From NCBI RefSeq assembly GCF_947855115.1, contig NZ_CANTZW010000004.1:1-64000 (forward strand): a stretch of DNA of 64,000 nucleotides, written 5' to 3'. The position numbers and the translations under genes are program-made. Below are positions 56,501-64,000 of the stretch, one piece after another. The DNA comes from an uncultured Parabacteroides sp. (GTDB taxonomy: Bacteria > Bacteroidota > Bacteroidia > Bacteroidales > Tannerellaceae). Every line of letters starts with the position of its first letter. The first letter of the stretch is position 1. The notes below the pieces were generated by a model. It ran no database searches, was not told the origin of the DNA, and worked only from the letters and a program-made list of their open reading frames with translations.

Positions 56501-57197
56501 TGCCTTGTATCTGGCAGGTTTCGACGTGAAGGATGTTCATATGACAGACTTGGCTAGCGGACGCGAGACATTGGAGGACGTAAACTTTATCGTATTCTGT
56601 GGTGGTTTCTCCAATTCCGATGTACTAGGTTCCGCCAAGGGTTGGGCCGGTGGTTTCTTGTATAACGAGAAAGCCAAGAAAGCGATCGACAACTATTACG
56701 CACGTAAGGATACGTTGAGCATGGGTATCTGTAACGGTTGCCAGTTGATGGCAGAGTTAGGTTTGGTTTATCCGGAGTACGAGAAAAAGCATAAGATGGT
56801 TCACAATGATTCCCATAAGTTCGAGTCTAATTTCGTTAGCTTGGAGATACCGAAAAACAACTCCGTCATGTTCGGTTCCTTGAGCGGTACGAAGTTGGGT
56901 GTATGGGTAGCTCACGGTGAAGGTAAGTTCGAATTTCCGTACGAGGAGAAGGAATACAATATCATCGCTAAATACAATTACGACGGTTATCCCGCCAACC
57001 CAAACGGCTCTCCTTGGTCTGTTGCCGGTGTTTGCTCAAAGGACGGCCGCCATTTAGCCATGATGCCTCACCCCGAACGTGCGATCTTCCCTTGGCAGTG
57101 CGGTTATTATCCTGCCGACCGCAAGGAGAACGACGAGGTTACTCCATGGATCGAGGCATTCGTGAACGCTCGCAAGTGGATCGAGAATAATAAGTAA
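53508..57197 (+). CDS. purL: Phosphoribosylformylglycinamidine synthase, single-chain PurL
   Basis: A 1229-residue enzyme for the fourth step of purine synthesis: FGAR, ATP and glutamine give FGAM. It is the large fused form found in proteobacteria and Bacteroidetes: N-terminal PurS-like part, linker with SQVNSEHCRHKIF near residues 161-173, two AIR-synthase-type ATP domains (with KAETHNFPTTVEPFNGAATG near 245-264), and a C-terminal class I glutaminase with the nucleophile Cys in GICNGCQL near 1073. The catalytic His/Glu lie in MMPHPERAIFP near 1185. It stands alone with its own promoter and ends before the inverted-repeat element. Confidence 0.97.
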   Translation: MILFFQSSTKTVLAVEAEHAFSPEDTQKLVWLFSEATPVQSETLEGWYIGPRREMITPWSTNAVEITQNMGLTGISRIEEYFPVSSGDTDHDPMLQRIYNGLNQEIFTISKKPDPIVYIEDLEAYNQQEGLALSQEEIAYLNEVSQKLGRKLTDSEVFGFSQVNSEHCRHKIFGGVFIIDGEEKESSLFNLIKKTSAENPNKLVSAYKDNVAFNEGPTVEQFAPLSGDKPDFFAVKDIKTVISLKAETHNFPTTVEPFNGAATGTGGEIRDRLGGGKASLPIAGTAVYMTSYPRTEGAREWEKILDPRPWLYQTPEQILIKASNGASDFGNKFGQPLICGSLLTFEHTENDKKYAYDKVIMLAGGVGFANMRDALKGNPEPGEKVVVIGGDNYRIGMGGGAVSSVNTGQYTSGIELNAVQRANPEMQKRAANVIRAIAESDENPIVSIHDHGAGGHLNCLSELVEATGGHIDMSKLPIGDPTLSAKEIVGNESQERMGLLMKEEDVARVKRIADRERAPMYVVGETTDDMKFVFEQADGVKPIDIKLEYMFGKPPRTVMTDHTVTESYQPVVYKESELHHYLENVLQLEAVACKDWLTNKVDRSVTGKIARQQCQGELQLPLSDLGAVALDYRGKAGIATSIGHAPQVAMVDPAAGSVMAIAESLTNIVFAPLADKLESVSLSANWMWPCRNEGEDARLYTAVQAASDFACSLGINIPTGKDSLSMTQKYGDDKVIAPGTVIISAGAEVSDIKKIVSPVVAQDKNTYIYYIDFSFDALKLGGSAFAQALNKLGDEVPTVKDPEYFRDAFNAVQEAIEKRLILAGHDISAGGMITALLEMCFANVEGGLDVNLDKISESDIVKILFAENPGILVQVKDKKAFEKLMEEAGVGFAIIAKPTDERHILVSKDGIQYHFGIDYMRDVWYESSYKLDVKQSGSVCAGNRFENYKMQPVQYKFHKDFTGKLSSYGLSVERRTPSGIKAAVIREKGTQCERETAYALYLAGFDVKDVHMTDLASGRETLEDVNFIVFCGGFSNSDVLGSAKGWAGGFLYNEKAKKAIDNYYARKDTLSMGICNGCQLMAELGLVYPEYEKKHKMVHNDSHKFESNFVSLEIPKNNSVMFGSLSGTKLGVWVAHGEGKFEFPYEEKEYNIIAKYNYDGYPANPNGSPWSVAGVCSKDGRHLAMMPHPERAIFPWQCGYYPADRKENDEVTPWIEAFVNARKWIENNK

Positions 57198-57201
57198 AAA
57201 T

Positions 57202-57392
57202 AACAGGAGGGTATGTCAAAACTAACATGACCGTTCCCTAAAGTTACAAATTATAACTATAACATTTAAAAGGGTCGTATCAAGCTCTGTATTGAGTAGT
57301 GATACGACCCTTTCTTTAGTCTTTTAGGGTGTTCAAATTTCAAATTGCAAGTTCATATTTTCAAAAATTGAGTTTTGACATACCCTCCTGTT
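57202..57392. mobile_element. 191-base MITE-like element with 22-base terminal inverted repeats
   Basis: The ends 57202-57223 and 57371-57392 (AACAGGAGGGTATGTCAAAA plus CT, and its reverse complement) match perfectly over 22 bases. Inside, CCCTAAAG (57236-57243) pairs with CTTTTAGGG (57321-57329) and a perfect 14-base stem lies in the centre, so the whole unit could fold as one long nested hairpin. It codes for nothing. It fills the gap between the convergent purL and Rpn genes almost exactly. No target-site duplication is visible. It may be a non-autonomous transposable element or a structured intergenic repeat. Confidence 0.7.
57269..57313. terminator. Bidirectional terminator inside the inverted-repeat element
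   Basis: AAAGGGTCGTATCA (57269-57282) and its exact reverse complement (57300-57313) with a 17-base loop; T-rich sequence follows on the plus strand and A/T on the other. It can end both purL and the Rpn gene. Confidence 0.8.
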
Positions 57393-57403
57393 TCTATATC
57401 ATC

Positions 57404-58366
57404 TTAAAGACTCTTGATTTCCTCCGTAGAAAGTCCGGTGGATCGAGAAATGATTTCAATAGGGACATTTAACGCTTTTAATTTTTGGGCAGTTTGAAGA
57501 ACTCCCTCTTTTCGCCCTTCTTTTCGCCCTTCTTTTATCCCTTCTTTCATTCCCTCTTTTATTCCTTCTTTTAACCCCTCTTCCATTCCTACCTTTAACC
57601 CCTCTTCCATCCCCTTCTCTCTACCCTCGTCCAGACCTTCATCCCGGGCTGTAGTCAGTACATCCCATTGAATGCGTAGATTGTCCATGTGGCGAATATA
57701 GCGGGCCCTATCCTCAGGAGACATTTGATCCATTTTCAATAATATTGAGGCCTCATGCAAGCCTTTCGCCTTGGGGCGCTCGGCGATCTCACCGGTTTTG
57801 AGGTATTGTATCCATTCATCAATCGGAGTAACTGCCTTTTGATTGAACTCATCCACACGGATCACGTAATACTCAGGGAAAACATCCCCCGCATTGATAC
57901 GGGAAAACGTTTGCTGTTGTTTTTGGGAGAGCCGCAACTCATCTTGGGTATGTACCCCCTTGAAATGGGTATACCCATGATAAATATAATCCTCGCCTTG
58001 CCCAAGGTCGAAATAAACGATATTGACAGAATAGACCTTCCGCACTTCTTTATATTGATCGCCAATATGAATATATTCAGAGATCACTTTCGAGGTACCG
58101 TACAGCATTCGCTGAAAATAGGCCAACTCCCGTGTATTCTGGATCTCCACGATAATCAGCTCATTCTTGCTATCACGAGCCAGCAGGTCTACCCGGTTGA
58201 ACTTATCATTCTCATCCTCTTGGTTGGCCTCGCTTTCCAGCAAGCTCTCTATCCGAATATCCTCATTCAGCAGTTCGCTAAGGAATCCCTCCAAAACCAC
58301 GAAATTCGCCTTTTGGCGCAACAATCGTTTTATAGCCCAGTCAAAACGTATATAATTATCTTTCAT
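57404..58366 (-). CDS. Rpn-family PD-(D/E)XK nuclease (transposase_31-like)
   Basis: A 320-residue protein of the Rpn/recombination-promoting nuclease family. The N-terminal nuclease domain shows FNRVDLLARDSKNELIIVEIQNT (about residues 55-77), where the Asp and the ExQ form the PD-(D/E)XK active site with Q in place of K, as usual for Rpn proteins. The tail (about 242-288) is a run of EGxKEG-type repeats, followed by a short helical end with STGLSTEEI. A frame opens at 58393, but MKDNYIRFDWAIKRLL at 58366 is the family start. Rpn proteins cut DNA and some act as phage-defence or toxin-like proteins. It converges with purL across the MITE-like element. Confidence 0.88.
   Translation of the reverse strand: MKDNYIRFDWAIKRLLRQKANFVVLEGFLSELLNEDIRIESLLESEANQEDENDKFNRVDLLARDSKNELIIVEIQNTRELAYFQRMLYGTSKVISEYIHIGDQYKEVRKVYSVNIVYFDLGQGEDYIYHGYTHFKGVHTQDELRLSQKQQQTFSRINAGDVFPEYYVIRVDEFNQKAVTPIDEWIQYLKTGEIAERPKAKGLHEASILLKMDQMSPEDRARYIRHMDNLRIQWDVLTTARDEGLDEGREKGMEEGLKVGMEEGLKEGIKEGMKEGIKEGRKEGRKEGVLQTAQKLKALNVPIEIISRSTGLSTEEIKSL
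57503..57643 (-). repeat. Coding tandem repeat (KEG units) in the Rpn gene
   Basis: About 47 codons of degenerate 4-residue units (E-G-x-K/E) written in near-repeats of 12 and 24 bases. Such tracts are prone to slippage in steps of 12 bases that keep the frame. The encoded stretch is highly charged and probably helical. Confidence 0.8.
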
Positions 58367-58515
58367 AGTGATATGTATTAAATGTGATATCACAAATGTA
58401 AGGAAAATAATAGACTTTACAACGAACCCACGATTTTAATATCCAAGCCGGCACAGGGGAATTATCGGTAACTATTACTTTATACAACCGTAATACCCCT
58501 GCAACACTCCGCTAA

Positions 58516-58523
58516 TATCTTTG
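58516..58523 (+). promoter_or_regulatory. Promoter -7 box for the exported protein at 58563
   Basis: TATCTTTG, exact TAnnTTTG match. It covers the upstream in-frame ATG at 58521, so translation must begin at 58563. Confidence 0.7.
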
Positions 58524-58562
58524 CCTCCGAAATTAATAGACACAGAATTTAATAGAAGAATC

Positions 58563-59213
58563 ATGGAGAGATTATTTAAAATCAGAATCTTTACGGTTAC
58601 GTTCTTTTTAGTTGTAGCCTCTATAGCGGCGAACGCTAAAGAGAGTAAGAAGGAAGGTGACAATTATCATGCGAAACAAATTCTCATCGTAGGTTTGCAC
58701 GATAATGTGAAATCGAACTATTTCTACAATGGAATGATCGCGGAAGAGACCGGTATGAAAGCGGATAGTATCGACCAAACGTATAATACGATCATCGCCG
58801 AGAACATCGCCGCATCTGTCAAGAACGGAGACTGCAAGTTTATCCCGGCAAGCGCTACACAGGTAACCGGACAGGTATTGAACGAGATCAAGGTTAACGG
58901 GGAAAGCGAGGATTGTTATTCCGATCTCTCAGCCGTGCCGACCGAGGAATTACAAAAGGTATTGGATAATGCCGACGCTGATTATCTGCTAGTACTAAAC
59001 CAGCATTATCTTAAATGGCAAGATCAACCGTTGCGCACGCTTTTCCACATCGTCAGCTATACCTTATTCGATAAAGATAAAAACGAGGTATATCGGGGAA
59101 ATAACTTCTTTACCTGTATGAATCTTGAGAATCCGGACAAACTCAGAAAGAGCAGCCGCAAGAGTTCATCCAAGATAGCATCTACCATTATCAAGACCTT
59201 GGACGAGGACTAA
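58563..59213 (+). CDS. Exported protein of unknown function
   Basis: A 216-residue protein with a signal peptide (about 1-25, ending IAANA) and no further membrane segment, so likely periplasmic or secreted. A beta/alpha-looking middle part contains DADYLLVLNQHYLKWQDQP near 140-158; the end is rich in Ser and Lys (KLRKSSRKSSSKIAS). Only one or two cysteine pairs are available for disulfides. I do not recognise a family and see no catalytic motif. It has its own promoter and a strong terminator, so it is a single-gene unit. Confidence 0.75.
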   Translation: MERLFKIRIFTVTFFLVVASIAANAKESKKEGDNYHAKQILIVGLHDNVKSNYFYNGMIAEETGMKADSIDQTYNTIIAENIAASVKNGDCKFIPASATQVTGQVLNEIKVNGESEDCYSDLSAVPTEELQKVLDNADADYLLVLNQHYLKWQDQPLRTLFHIVSYTLFDKDKNEVYRGNNFFTCMNLENPDKLRKSSRKSSSKIASTIIKTLDED

Positions 59214-59251
59214 CCTTCTTCTTCATAGATACATTTATAATTTTCTCGTTG

Positions 59252-59283
59252 AGCCTAATGGATATCCTTCATTAGGCTTTTTT
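59252..59283 (+). terminator. Intrinsic terminator
   Basis: AGCCTAATG (59252-59260) pairs with CATTAGGCT (59270-59278), 9-base loop, then a run of T to 59283. It ends the transcript of the exported protein. Confidence 0.9.
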
Positions 59284-59333
59284 CTTTATTTAAACCTACA
59301 CACGGATGTAATCCCTTTGCAAAACGGGGCACT

Positions 59334-59341
59334 TACTTTTG
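59334..59341 (+). promoter_or_regulatory. Promoter -7 box for the Oar-like receptor operon
   Basis: TACTTTTG, exact TAnnTTTG match, start expected near 59348, leader about 35 bases. A TTTG at 59316-59319 is only 14 bases upstream, too close for a standard -33 box. Confidence 0.65.
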
Positions 59342-59382
59342 CGCCGTAAAAGATATTTAGGTTTAATTTTAAAAAGATTGTT

Positions 59383-62300
59383 ATGAGGATGTTTAACAAA
59401 CGTATTACTTACAGATTGCTTGCCTGTTTATTATTTTTTAATTGCTTGCCGGCTCTCTTGCTCGCCCAAGGAACGCAAGCGATTATCACGGGTACGGTCG
59501 TGGATAATAAAGGGGAATCGGTGATCGGAGCCACGATCCAAGTCAAGAATGAATCTACCGGATTCTTCACGGGCTCTATCACGAACGAGAAAGGAGAATA
59601 CACCATCAAGCAGCTTCCGCTAGGTTCTCCTTATACCGTTACAGCGTCTTATATCGGTTATGGGGAACAGAAAAAGACAGGATACGCATTGAACCAAGGG
59701 GATATGCTCCGGGTGGATTTCGAACTGGCAGAAGAATCGGTGGAGATCCAAGCCGTTGAGGTGGTTGCCAATTCCTTGAAGAACATGGTTCCGAAGATCG
59801 GAGCGGCAACGTCTATTTCCGCTCAAAATATCACGAAGCTTCCGGTGAATGGCCGTAACTTCACTTCCTTGATGGATCTCTCTCCTTTGAGCAGCGGGGG
59901 AAACATTGCCGGACAATTATCATCCTCAACGAATTACACGATCGACGGTATGACAGCGAAAGGTACCGTAGCGAGCGGAACTACTTCCGGCGCTTATACG
60001 ATATCCATGGAAGCTGTCCGCGAGTTTGAGGTGGTAACCAATCAATACGACGTGACCAACGGACGTTCCGGAGGCGGTACCGTAAGTGCCGTTACGAAAT
60101 CCGGAACCAATACCTTCACCGGAAGCGTATTCGGGTTCGGCCGTGCCGATTGGTTATCCAGCTCCTACGATATACGGGGAAATAAATCGACTTCCGACTT
60201 CTCTACCTATCAATATGGTTTCTCTTTGGGAGGCCCGATCGTGAAAGACCGCGCGCACTTCTATGTCGTATGGGATCATCAACAGGATTCCCGTCCGATT
60301 TATATAGCGGATATCAAAACGGCGGCAGACGAGTCTCGCTATAATGTCACTCAATCTACGCTAGACCGTTATCTGGATATCGCCCGTACTAAATACGGAG
60401 TCTCCAATGATCCTCAATTCGGGGAGTTCGGTAAGAAGAAGCAGACAAACGCGGTCTTCGCCCGTATCGACTGGCAGTTGAACGCGACCAACTTGTTAAC
60501 CATTCGTAATAATTTTATCAACGAGGATAATAAACAAAGCGAGAGCGATAACTCCAGTATCAATCTTTACGAGGTTTGGATCGATCGCAAATCGCATAAC
60601 AACAGCCTACTCGCTACCTTGCGCTCGGTATTAAGCCCGAAACTCACCAATGAGTTGAAACTTCAACATTTCTTGGTTTACGAGGCCACGACCCCGAACA
60701 AGCAATTGCCTAGCTCCAATATCCCAAGGGCAATCGTTGAGAACGTGGAGTCTATATCTGGCGATAAAAGTATGTACACTTCTATCCAGCTTGGAGGTCA
60801 ACGCTACGCTCCCGAACGTTTCAAGGATAATGTACTTCAATTGGTAGACAATATATATTATAATACGGACCGTATCAACTATACATTCGGCGCGGATTTC
60901 ATGTATACCCATATGAGATCACTCTATGGCAGCGAGATGAACGGACGGTTTTATTTTACGGGATTGGATAATTTCGAGAACCTGACTCCTTATCGCTATG
61001 CCCGGGAAATCGCCTTGGTAGATGATCCTACCGTGAAAATGAATACCTTGAACTCCGCGGTCTATGGACAATTGCAAACGAAGCTTTTCACCGGATTCGA
61101 GGTCATGGCTGGTATCCGTGCGGATTATACCCGCTATTTCAACCACGCGAACTTCAACCAGACCGTTTACGATGAGTTGGGGCTGCGTACAGATAACGTA
61201 ATCTCTACCTTTCAATTGCAACCCCGTGTTCAATTCACGTGGGACGTGAATGATAAACATCAGGATATTATCCGTCTTGGCGCCGGTATCTTCGGCTCGG
61301 ATTTAAACAACTATTCCATGATCAACAATATGCTGTTCGACGGCACGAAGGTAGCGTCTGTGGATATACAAGGTAATTTGGTTCCGACACCGAATTTCCC
61401 GGCATACCGCAAAGATCCTTCCACCGCCCCGGGCGTTGATTTATTCAATAACCCGAATATCCAGAAGATCAGCACGATCAATATGAACAGCAAGGATGCC
61501 CGTGTACCGGTGGTATATAAGTTGAATGCCAGCTACACGCACTTCTTCTCCGATCGCTTGCGGGTAGGTATCAGCGCTTACGCTAACTGGGCACGCCATA
61601 ATTATATGTACGTAGACCGTAATATGATGGACGAGCCTTACTTCCGTATCGCCGCCGAAGGAAACCGCGGCGTGTTCGTCCCTGCCGAGAGTATCAATAC
61701 CGAGAACGGAGCGACCGACTGGATGCAAGGACGTAAAAGCGATAAGGTAGGGCGCGTGCTGGAATTGGTCAGCGAAGGAAAGATCAACCAATACGCGTTT
61801 GTAGTAGATGGTACCTGGCGTTATTTCAAAGATGGCGAACTTTCTTTCAGTTATACGTGGAACGATTCCAAGGATAACACCTCTTACAACGGAAACGTAG
61901 CGAACACGGCGACCCTGGCCTTGATGGTAAAAGACGATCCTCGCGATTTGAGTACCATGACTTACTCGGACAATCAATTCCGCCACAAAGTCGTATTCTA
62001 CGGTACGGCTCCTTCTTTCTGGGGGATCAGTGTGGGATTACGTTTTTCCGGGATCGGTGGAACCCGTTACTCTTTGGCGGTCAGTGGTAATATGAACGGC
62101 GATTTCGTATCATCCAACGACTTGGCTTATATCTATGACCCGAACGATAGCAATACGCCTCAGTATCTCCGCGAGGGAATCCAAGCGATCTTGGATAATC
62201 CGGACGCAGAGAAAAGCGTAAAAGATTATATCCGCAAGAGCTTCGGAAAAGTGGCCGAGCGTAACGGTGGAGTAAACGGCTTCTATGGCACTTTCGATTT

Positions 62301-62553
62301 GCGCCTGAACAAGAACTTCAAAATCTATAAGACTCATTCTATCGAAGCCTCAGTAGATTTCTTCAACTTCTTGAATATGCTGAACAAGAACTGGGGAGCA
62401 GGGCACAACCTGGATAAACAGAATATCTATTCTATCAAGAGTTTCGACGCGGAGAAGAAGCAATACGTATATAACATAAACAAAAACACGGGTGTATCCA
62501 ATATGAATGGAAATCCCTGGCAGATTCAAATCGGTATACGTTATAAGTTTTAA
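59383..62553 (+). CDS. Oar-like TonB-dependent receptor
   Basis: A 1056-residue TonB-dependent outer-membrane receptor of the Oar type, distinct from the SusC group. After the signal peptide (about 1-29) comes a carboxypeptidase-regulatory-like domain (about 33-115, with VVDNKGESVIGATIQVKN). The plug follows (ITKLPVNGRNFTSLMDLSP near 150-168 and NGRSGGGTVSAVTKSGTN near 226-243), then a large barrel ending WQIQIGIRYKF. No SusD gene is attached. Oar-type receptors often bind proteins or peptides. A calcineurin-like phosphoesterase gene starts 40 bases downstream, which suggests a phosphorylated ligand. Confidence 0.93.
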   Translation: MRMFNKRITYRLLACLLFFNCLPALLLAQGTQAIITGTVVDNKGESVIGATIQVKNESTGFFTGSITNEKGEYTIKQLPLGSPYTVTASYIGYGEQKKTGYALNQGDMLRVDFELAEESVEIQAVEVVANSLKNMVPKIGAATSISAQNITKLPVNGRNFTSLMDLSPLSSGGNIAGQLSSSTNYTIDGMTAKGTVASGTTSGAYTISMEAVREFEVVTNQYDVTNGRSGGGTVSAVTKSGTNTFTGSVFGFGRADWLSSSYDIRGNKSTSDFSTYQYGFSLGGPIVKDRAHFYVVWDHQQDSRPIYIADIKTAADESRYNVTQSTLDRYLDIARTKYGVSNDPQFGEFGKKKQTNAVFARIDWQLNATNLLTIRNNFINEDNKQSESDNSSINLYEVWIDRKSHNNSLLATLRSVLSPKLTNELKLQHFLVYEATTPNKQLPSSNIPRAIVENVESISGDKSMYTSIQLGGQRYAPERFKDNVLQLVDNIYYNTDRINYTFGADFMYTHMRSLYGSEMNGRFYFTGLDNFENLTPYRYAREIALVDDPTVKMNTLNSAVYGQLQTKLFTGFEVMAGIRADYTRYFNHANFNQTVYDELGLRTDNVISTFQLQPRVQFTWDVNDKHQDIIRLGAGIFGSDLNNYSMINNMLFDGTKVASVDIQGNLVPTPNFPAYRKDPSTAPGVDLFNNPNIQKISTINMNSKDARVPVVYKLNASYTHFFSDRLRVGISAYANWARHNYMYVDRNMMDEPYFRIAAEGNRGVFVPAESINTENGATDWMQGRKSDKVGRVLELVSEGKINQYAFVVDGTWRYFKDGELSFSYTWNDSKDNTSYNGNVANTATLALMVKDDPRDLSTMTYSDNQFRHKVVFYGTAPSFWGISVGLRFSGIGGTRYSLAVSGNMNGDFVSSNDLAYIYDPNDSNTPQYLREGIQAILDNPDAEKSVKDYIRKSFGKVAERNGGVNGFYGTFDLRLNKNFKIYKTHSIEASVDFFNFLNMLNKNWGAGHNLDKQNIYSIKSFDAEKKQYVYNINKNTGVSNMNGNPWQIQIGIRYKF

Positions 62554-62593
62554 CTAATACATATTCATATTCAAATCATAAAAAAGAATTACG

Positions 62594-64000
62594 ATGAAGA
62601 GACTATTCTTATCATTCTCGTTTTTACTTGCGTTATCTACATGGATAGCGCAAGCCGCTACCGTAAGAGGTACCGTATCCGATACGGCAGGCAAACCGCT
62701 ACAAGGTGTAGTCGTAACAGATGGTTATAATTTCACGCAAACAAATGAGCGGGGCGAATATAGCCTGGATTCGAACCTGGACAAAAGCCGCTTTGTCTAT
62801 CTCTCCGTTCCGGGTGGCTATGAGATCGCGCAGACAAGAGGCATACCGGGTCTTTTCTATCAGGAACTTGATAAAAGCAAGGAGGTAAATGAACATGATT
62901 TCACGCTCACCCCACGGAAACAGACTATCGATGAGTTTATCTATCTGGCGATCTCCGATCCCCAGACCATCGATGAGCAACAAATGAAACGTTTCCGTGA
63001 AGAGACCATCCCCGACCTGAAACAGACCATAGCGCATTATCAAGGAAAAGAGGTCTACGGCATGGCATTGGGAGATATCACGTGGGATCGCATGGATTTA
63101 TTCACTCCTTATAAGGAAGCGGTCTCCGCTTTAGGCATTCCGATGTTCTCCGTGATCGGTAATCACGACCACGATTTACGTTACCCGGCCTTATCCAATC
63201 AAAAAGTAACCGAGACAAGCTACGCCGAGCGTATCTACGAAGATCATTTCGGCCCTTACAATTATTCGTTCAATATCGGTAACGTACATATCATCACCTT
63301 AAAAGATATCGATTATTATAAAGACAAGAAATATGACGAGCGTTTCGGAAAAGAACAACTAGAATGGTTGAGAAACGACCTGAGTTATGTCAAGCCCGGG
63401 ACACTTGTGTTCATCAACGTACATGCCCCGGTATTCAACCGGACAGACAAAGGTGGAGGAAACGCCGAGGACGCTGATAGCCTGAAAGAGATCGTTCGCC
63501 CTTATAATGTCCATATCTTCGCCGGACATACGCATTTCTTCGAGAACAACCCAGTCACGCCGAACCTGTATGAGCATAATATCGGAGCCGCTTGCGGAGC
63601 TTGGTGGGCCGGCCACGTGAACCGATGTGGCGCTCCGAACGGTTATTTGGTCGTAGAGGTGAAAGGAAATACCGTTACTTGGTATTACAAGGCAACCGGA
63701 CACGGCCGGGATTATCAATTCAGGGTTTATAAGCCTAACGAATTCAAGTCGCAAGCGGATTATCTGGTAGTGAACGTATGGGATTGGGACCCTGCCTACC
63801 AAGTTACATGGAGCGAAAACGGCATTGAAAAAGGTCGTATGGAGCAATTCGATGATGAAGATCAAGACTATATCGACATGCACGGAAAACCCTCCGGCTA
63901 TCATACATTACATCTATTCCGTTGCCGTCCTTCTGATGGAGCCAAAGACGTACAAATCAAGGTTGTTAACCGGTTTGGAAAGACCTTTACCAAAAATGTA
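62594..64000 (+). CDS. Calcineurin-like phosphoesterase, exported (cut by window edge)
   Basis: At least 469 residues; the frame is open to the last base, so the end is missing. A signal peptide (about 1-21) leads to a beta-sandwich N-terminal domain (about 22-105, with VRGTVSDTAGKPLQGVVVTD). The metallophosphatase domain follows, with the metal motifs SDPQ (about 116), GDITWD (about 158), GNHDHD (about 190), HAP (about 277) and GHTHF (about 312). A C-terminal domain (about 390 on) is partly present. It should remove phosphate from a periplasmic or surface substrate, and pairs by position with the Oar-like receptor. Confidence 0.93.
   Translation, partial: MKRLFLSFSFLLALSTWIAQAATVRGTVSDTAGKPLQGVVVTDGYNFTQTNERGEYSLDSNLDKSRFVYLSVPGGYEIAQTRGIPGLFYQELDKSKEVNEHDFTLTPRKQTIDEFIYLAISDPQTIDEQQMKRFREETIPDLKQTIAHYQGKEVYGMALGDITWDRMDLFTPYKEAVSALGIPMFSVIGNHDHDLRYPALSNQKVTETSYAERIYEDHFGPYNYSFNIGNVHIITLKDIDYYKDKKYDERFGKEQLEWLRNDLSYVKPGTLVFINVHAPVFNRTDKGGGNAEDADSLKEIVRPYNVHIFAGHTHFFENNPVTPNLYEHNIGAACGAWWAGHVNRCGAPNGYLVVEVKGNTVTWYYKATGHGRDYQFRVYKPNEFKSQADYLVVNVWDWDPAYQVTWSENGIEKGRMEQFDDEDQDYIDMHGKPSGYHTLHLFRCRPSDGAKDVQIKVVNRFGKTFTKNV

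Noticed and set aside
55872..56540. 222-codon open frame opposite purL
   Set aside because: Shadow of the long, highly conserved purL gene; no domain or start signal.
57503..57643. Regular repeats read at first as a CRISPR-like array
   Set aside because: The units are 12 bases, degenerate, without unique spacers, and translate in frame as KEG repeats of the Rpn tail.
57202..58366. The 191-base element and Rpn gene together as one insertion sequence
   Set aside because: Both inverted repeats lie on the same side of the gene; no matching end occurs after 58366.

Overview
The window looks like a chromosome segment of a gut Bacteroidales bacterium, most likely Parabacteroides (P. distasonis or a close relative). 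The basis is the RprY-type regulator, two SusC/SusD pairs, TAnnTTTG promoter boxes with almost no Shine-Dalgarno dependence, single-chain PurL, a glsA/glsB glycine-lipid gene pair, and Bacteroidetes-only families (DUF3822, DUF4924, DUF6057). Species assignment is inference; no 16S gene is present. No tRNA, rRNA, CRISPR array, prophage or intact insertion sequence was seen.

Layout. 1-2.4 kb: response regulator rprY converges on a CstA-type carrier over a shared terminator. 2.4-17.8 kb (minus strand): division and cell-wall cluster in the order rsmH, ftsL, ftsI, murE, mraY, murD, ftsW, murG, murC, ftsQ, ftsA, ftsZ, yqeY, with no mraZ at its head. 17.8-20 kb: divergent glsA and glsB (N- and O-acylation of glycine to make membrane glycine lipid). 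20.2-23.7 kb: cardiolipin synthase, converging with rsmD, a DUF3822 gene and a pilin-like membrane protein gene. 23.8-28.4 kb: RecD-like helicase, then a four-gene run (Val/Glu-rich protein, rsmI, coiled-coil lipoprotein, YjjG-type nucleotidase). 28.4-33.4 kb (minus): tight operon of a truncated Mpl-like Mur ligase, DUF4924, rfbD, prfC and apbE.

33.5-41.6 kb (minus): a four-gene locus of SusC, SusD, a DUF6057 membrane protein and a beta-propeller lipoprotein with a CxxCH haem-attachment motif. There is no glycanase and no local regulator, so the substrate is unlikely to be a simple polysaccharide; this is the best candidate here for an undescribed system. 42-53.3 kb (plus): metallo-beta-lactamase-fold hydrolase, GH20 beta-hexosaminidase with an S9 peptidase 9 bases behind it, then a second SusC/SusD pair. 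This suggests glycopeptide or amino-sugar use.

53.5-64 kb: purL; a 191-base element with perfect 22-base terminal inverted repeats; an Rpn-type PD-(D/E)XK nuclease with KEG repeats; an exported protein of unknown function; an Oar-like TonB-dependent receptor; and a calcineurin-like phosphoesterase cut by the window edge. The last two look like one operon for capture and dephosphorylation of a phosphorylated ligand.

Starts were moved inward from the longest open frame for mraY, rsmD, rfbD, the first SusD, the GH20 gene, the second SusC, the Rpn gene and the exported protein at 58.6 kb. In each case family N-termini, signal peptides or promoter positions favour the internal ATG.
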